NCBI GenBank assembly: GCA_023554435.1 | Contig: JAMJQV010000296.1 | Location: 1-6,190 of the forward strand | From: Gemmatimonadota bacterium | GTDB taxonomy: Bacteria > Gemmatimonadota > Gemmatimonadetes > Palauibacterales > Palauibacteraceae | Length of the DNA stretch: 6,190 nucleotides | Direction of reading: 5' to 3' | Part shown: piece after piece, positions 5,944 through 6,190 of the stretch | Layout: every line of letters starts with the position of its first letter | Position numbering within the stretch: position 1 is the stretch's first letter | Made by a program: the position numbers and the translations under genes | Notes under the pieces: generated by a model | Databases searched by the model: none | What the model saw: only the letters and a program-made list of their open reading frames with translations | Told to the model about the DNA's origin: nothing

Positions 5944-6190
5944 CTATTTCGGCGCCTGCGGGTAGATGAGGTTGAGCTGTATTCGGACCTGGCTGTCCGC
6001 GCCGCTCTCGGGGTGCTCCGAGTTGTAGTAGTACCCGGCCAGGAGGTTCACGGGACGGCTCCCGAACATCAGGACCTTCGAGAGCTGGGCTCCCCAGGGG
6101 ACCGTGCACTGCTCCCCGGAGTCGGCTTTCCAGTTGCAGGTTATGATCGGGGCCGTGCCCAGCGCCCAGCCCTTACCGAGGTTGTAGTTG
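5944..6190 (-). CDS. Outer-membrane channel/transporter-like protein, C-terminal end (cut by window edge)
   Basis: The minus strand has an open frame from 6190 to TAG at 5944 giving 81 residues with no start in view. It shows alternating polar/hydrophobic strands typical of a beta-barrel end: NYNLGKGWALGTAPIITCNW, then a KADSGE turn, TVPWGAQLSKVLMF, a strand with RPVNLLAGYYYN, a SEHPESGADS turn, and QVRIQLNLIYPQ. This order matches what I know of the C-terminus of proteins annotated 'transporter', 'neuromedin U' or phenol/MetA-degradation-type outer-membrane proteins. The role is probably passage of small, perhaps hydrophobic, molecules across the outer membrane. Two cysteines (codons at 6136-6138 and 6106-6108) sit near a strand-turn-strand junction and could pair. 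It is the first visible gene of the group, 42 bp before the first DUF3604 gene. Family assignment rests on pattern memory over a short segment. Confidence 0.72.
   Translation of the reverse strand, partial: NYNLGKGWALGTAPIITCNWKADSGEQCTVPWGAQLSKVLMFGSRPVNLLAGYYYNSEHPESGADSQVRIQLNLIYPQAPK

Noticed and set aside
5894..6109. Minus-strand frame of 71 codons overlapping the barrel gene end
   Set aside because: It is out of frame with the 81-residue barrel segment, which has the proper strand-turn pattern, and its product is an unrecognisable Pro/Arg/Gly-rich stretch.
1..6190. CRISPR arrays, tRNA or rRNA genes, insertion sequence ends, phage or defence genes
   Set aside because: None seen. No regularly spaced repeats, cloverleaf-like stretches, terminal inverted repeats or transposase/recombinase motifs were found on reading both strands. 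The only large repeat is the DUF3604 duplication.

Overview
The window is a compact stretch of a GC-rich bacterial genome in which every supported gene lies on the minus strand, so transcription runs from position 6190 towards position 1. The glutathione synthetase gene at the end, an outer-membrane channel-type protein and signal-peptide-bearing proteins point to a Gram-negative bacterium, most likely a proteobacterium. This is inference, because no taxonomic marker gene is present.

Layout in transcription order: (1) 6190-5944, the C-terminal end of a probable outer-membrane beta-barrel of the 'transporter / neuromedin U / phenol-degradation MetA-like' type, cut by the window edge; (2) 5901-4090 and (3) 4014-2161, two tandem paralogous exported DUF3604 proteins with PHP-like histidine/aspartate metal-site motifs; (4) 2136-1141, a cytoplasmic protein with a DsbA / 2-hydroxychromene-2-carboxylate isomerase / kappa-GST fold and a long N-terminal extension; (5) a gap of about 100 bp with a strong GC-rich hairpin; (6) 1036-662 and (7) 669-307, two overlapping DUF1622 small membrane proteins; (8) 284-1, the N-terminal 94 residues of glutathione synthetase GshB, starting at TTG and running out of the window.

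The first four genes are separated by only 24-75 bp and look like one operon. Together they suggest an outer-membrane channel, two exported putative metallohydrolases and a cytosolic, possibly glutathione-dependent isomerase or transferase acting on a shared small-molecule substrate. The substrate cannot be read from the sequence. DUF1622-DUF1622-gshB is a second tight group, possibly read through from the first. No RNA gene, CRISPR array, mobile element or phage gene was seen. The most noteworthy points are the duplicated DUF3604 pair with near-identical C-terminal segments, the GA dinucleotide tract serving as the ribosome-binding region of the first copy, and the association of a GST-like protein with gshB.
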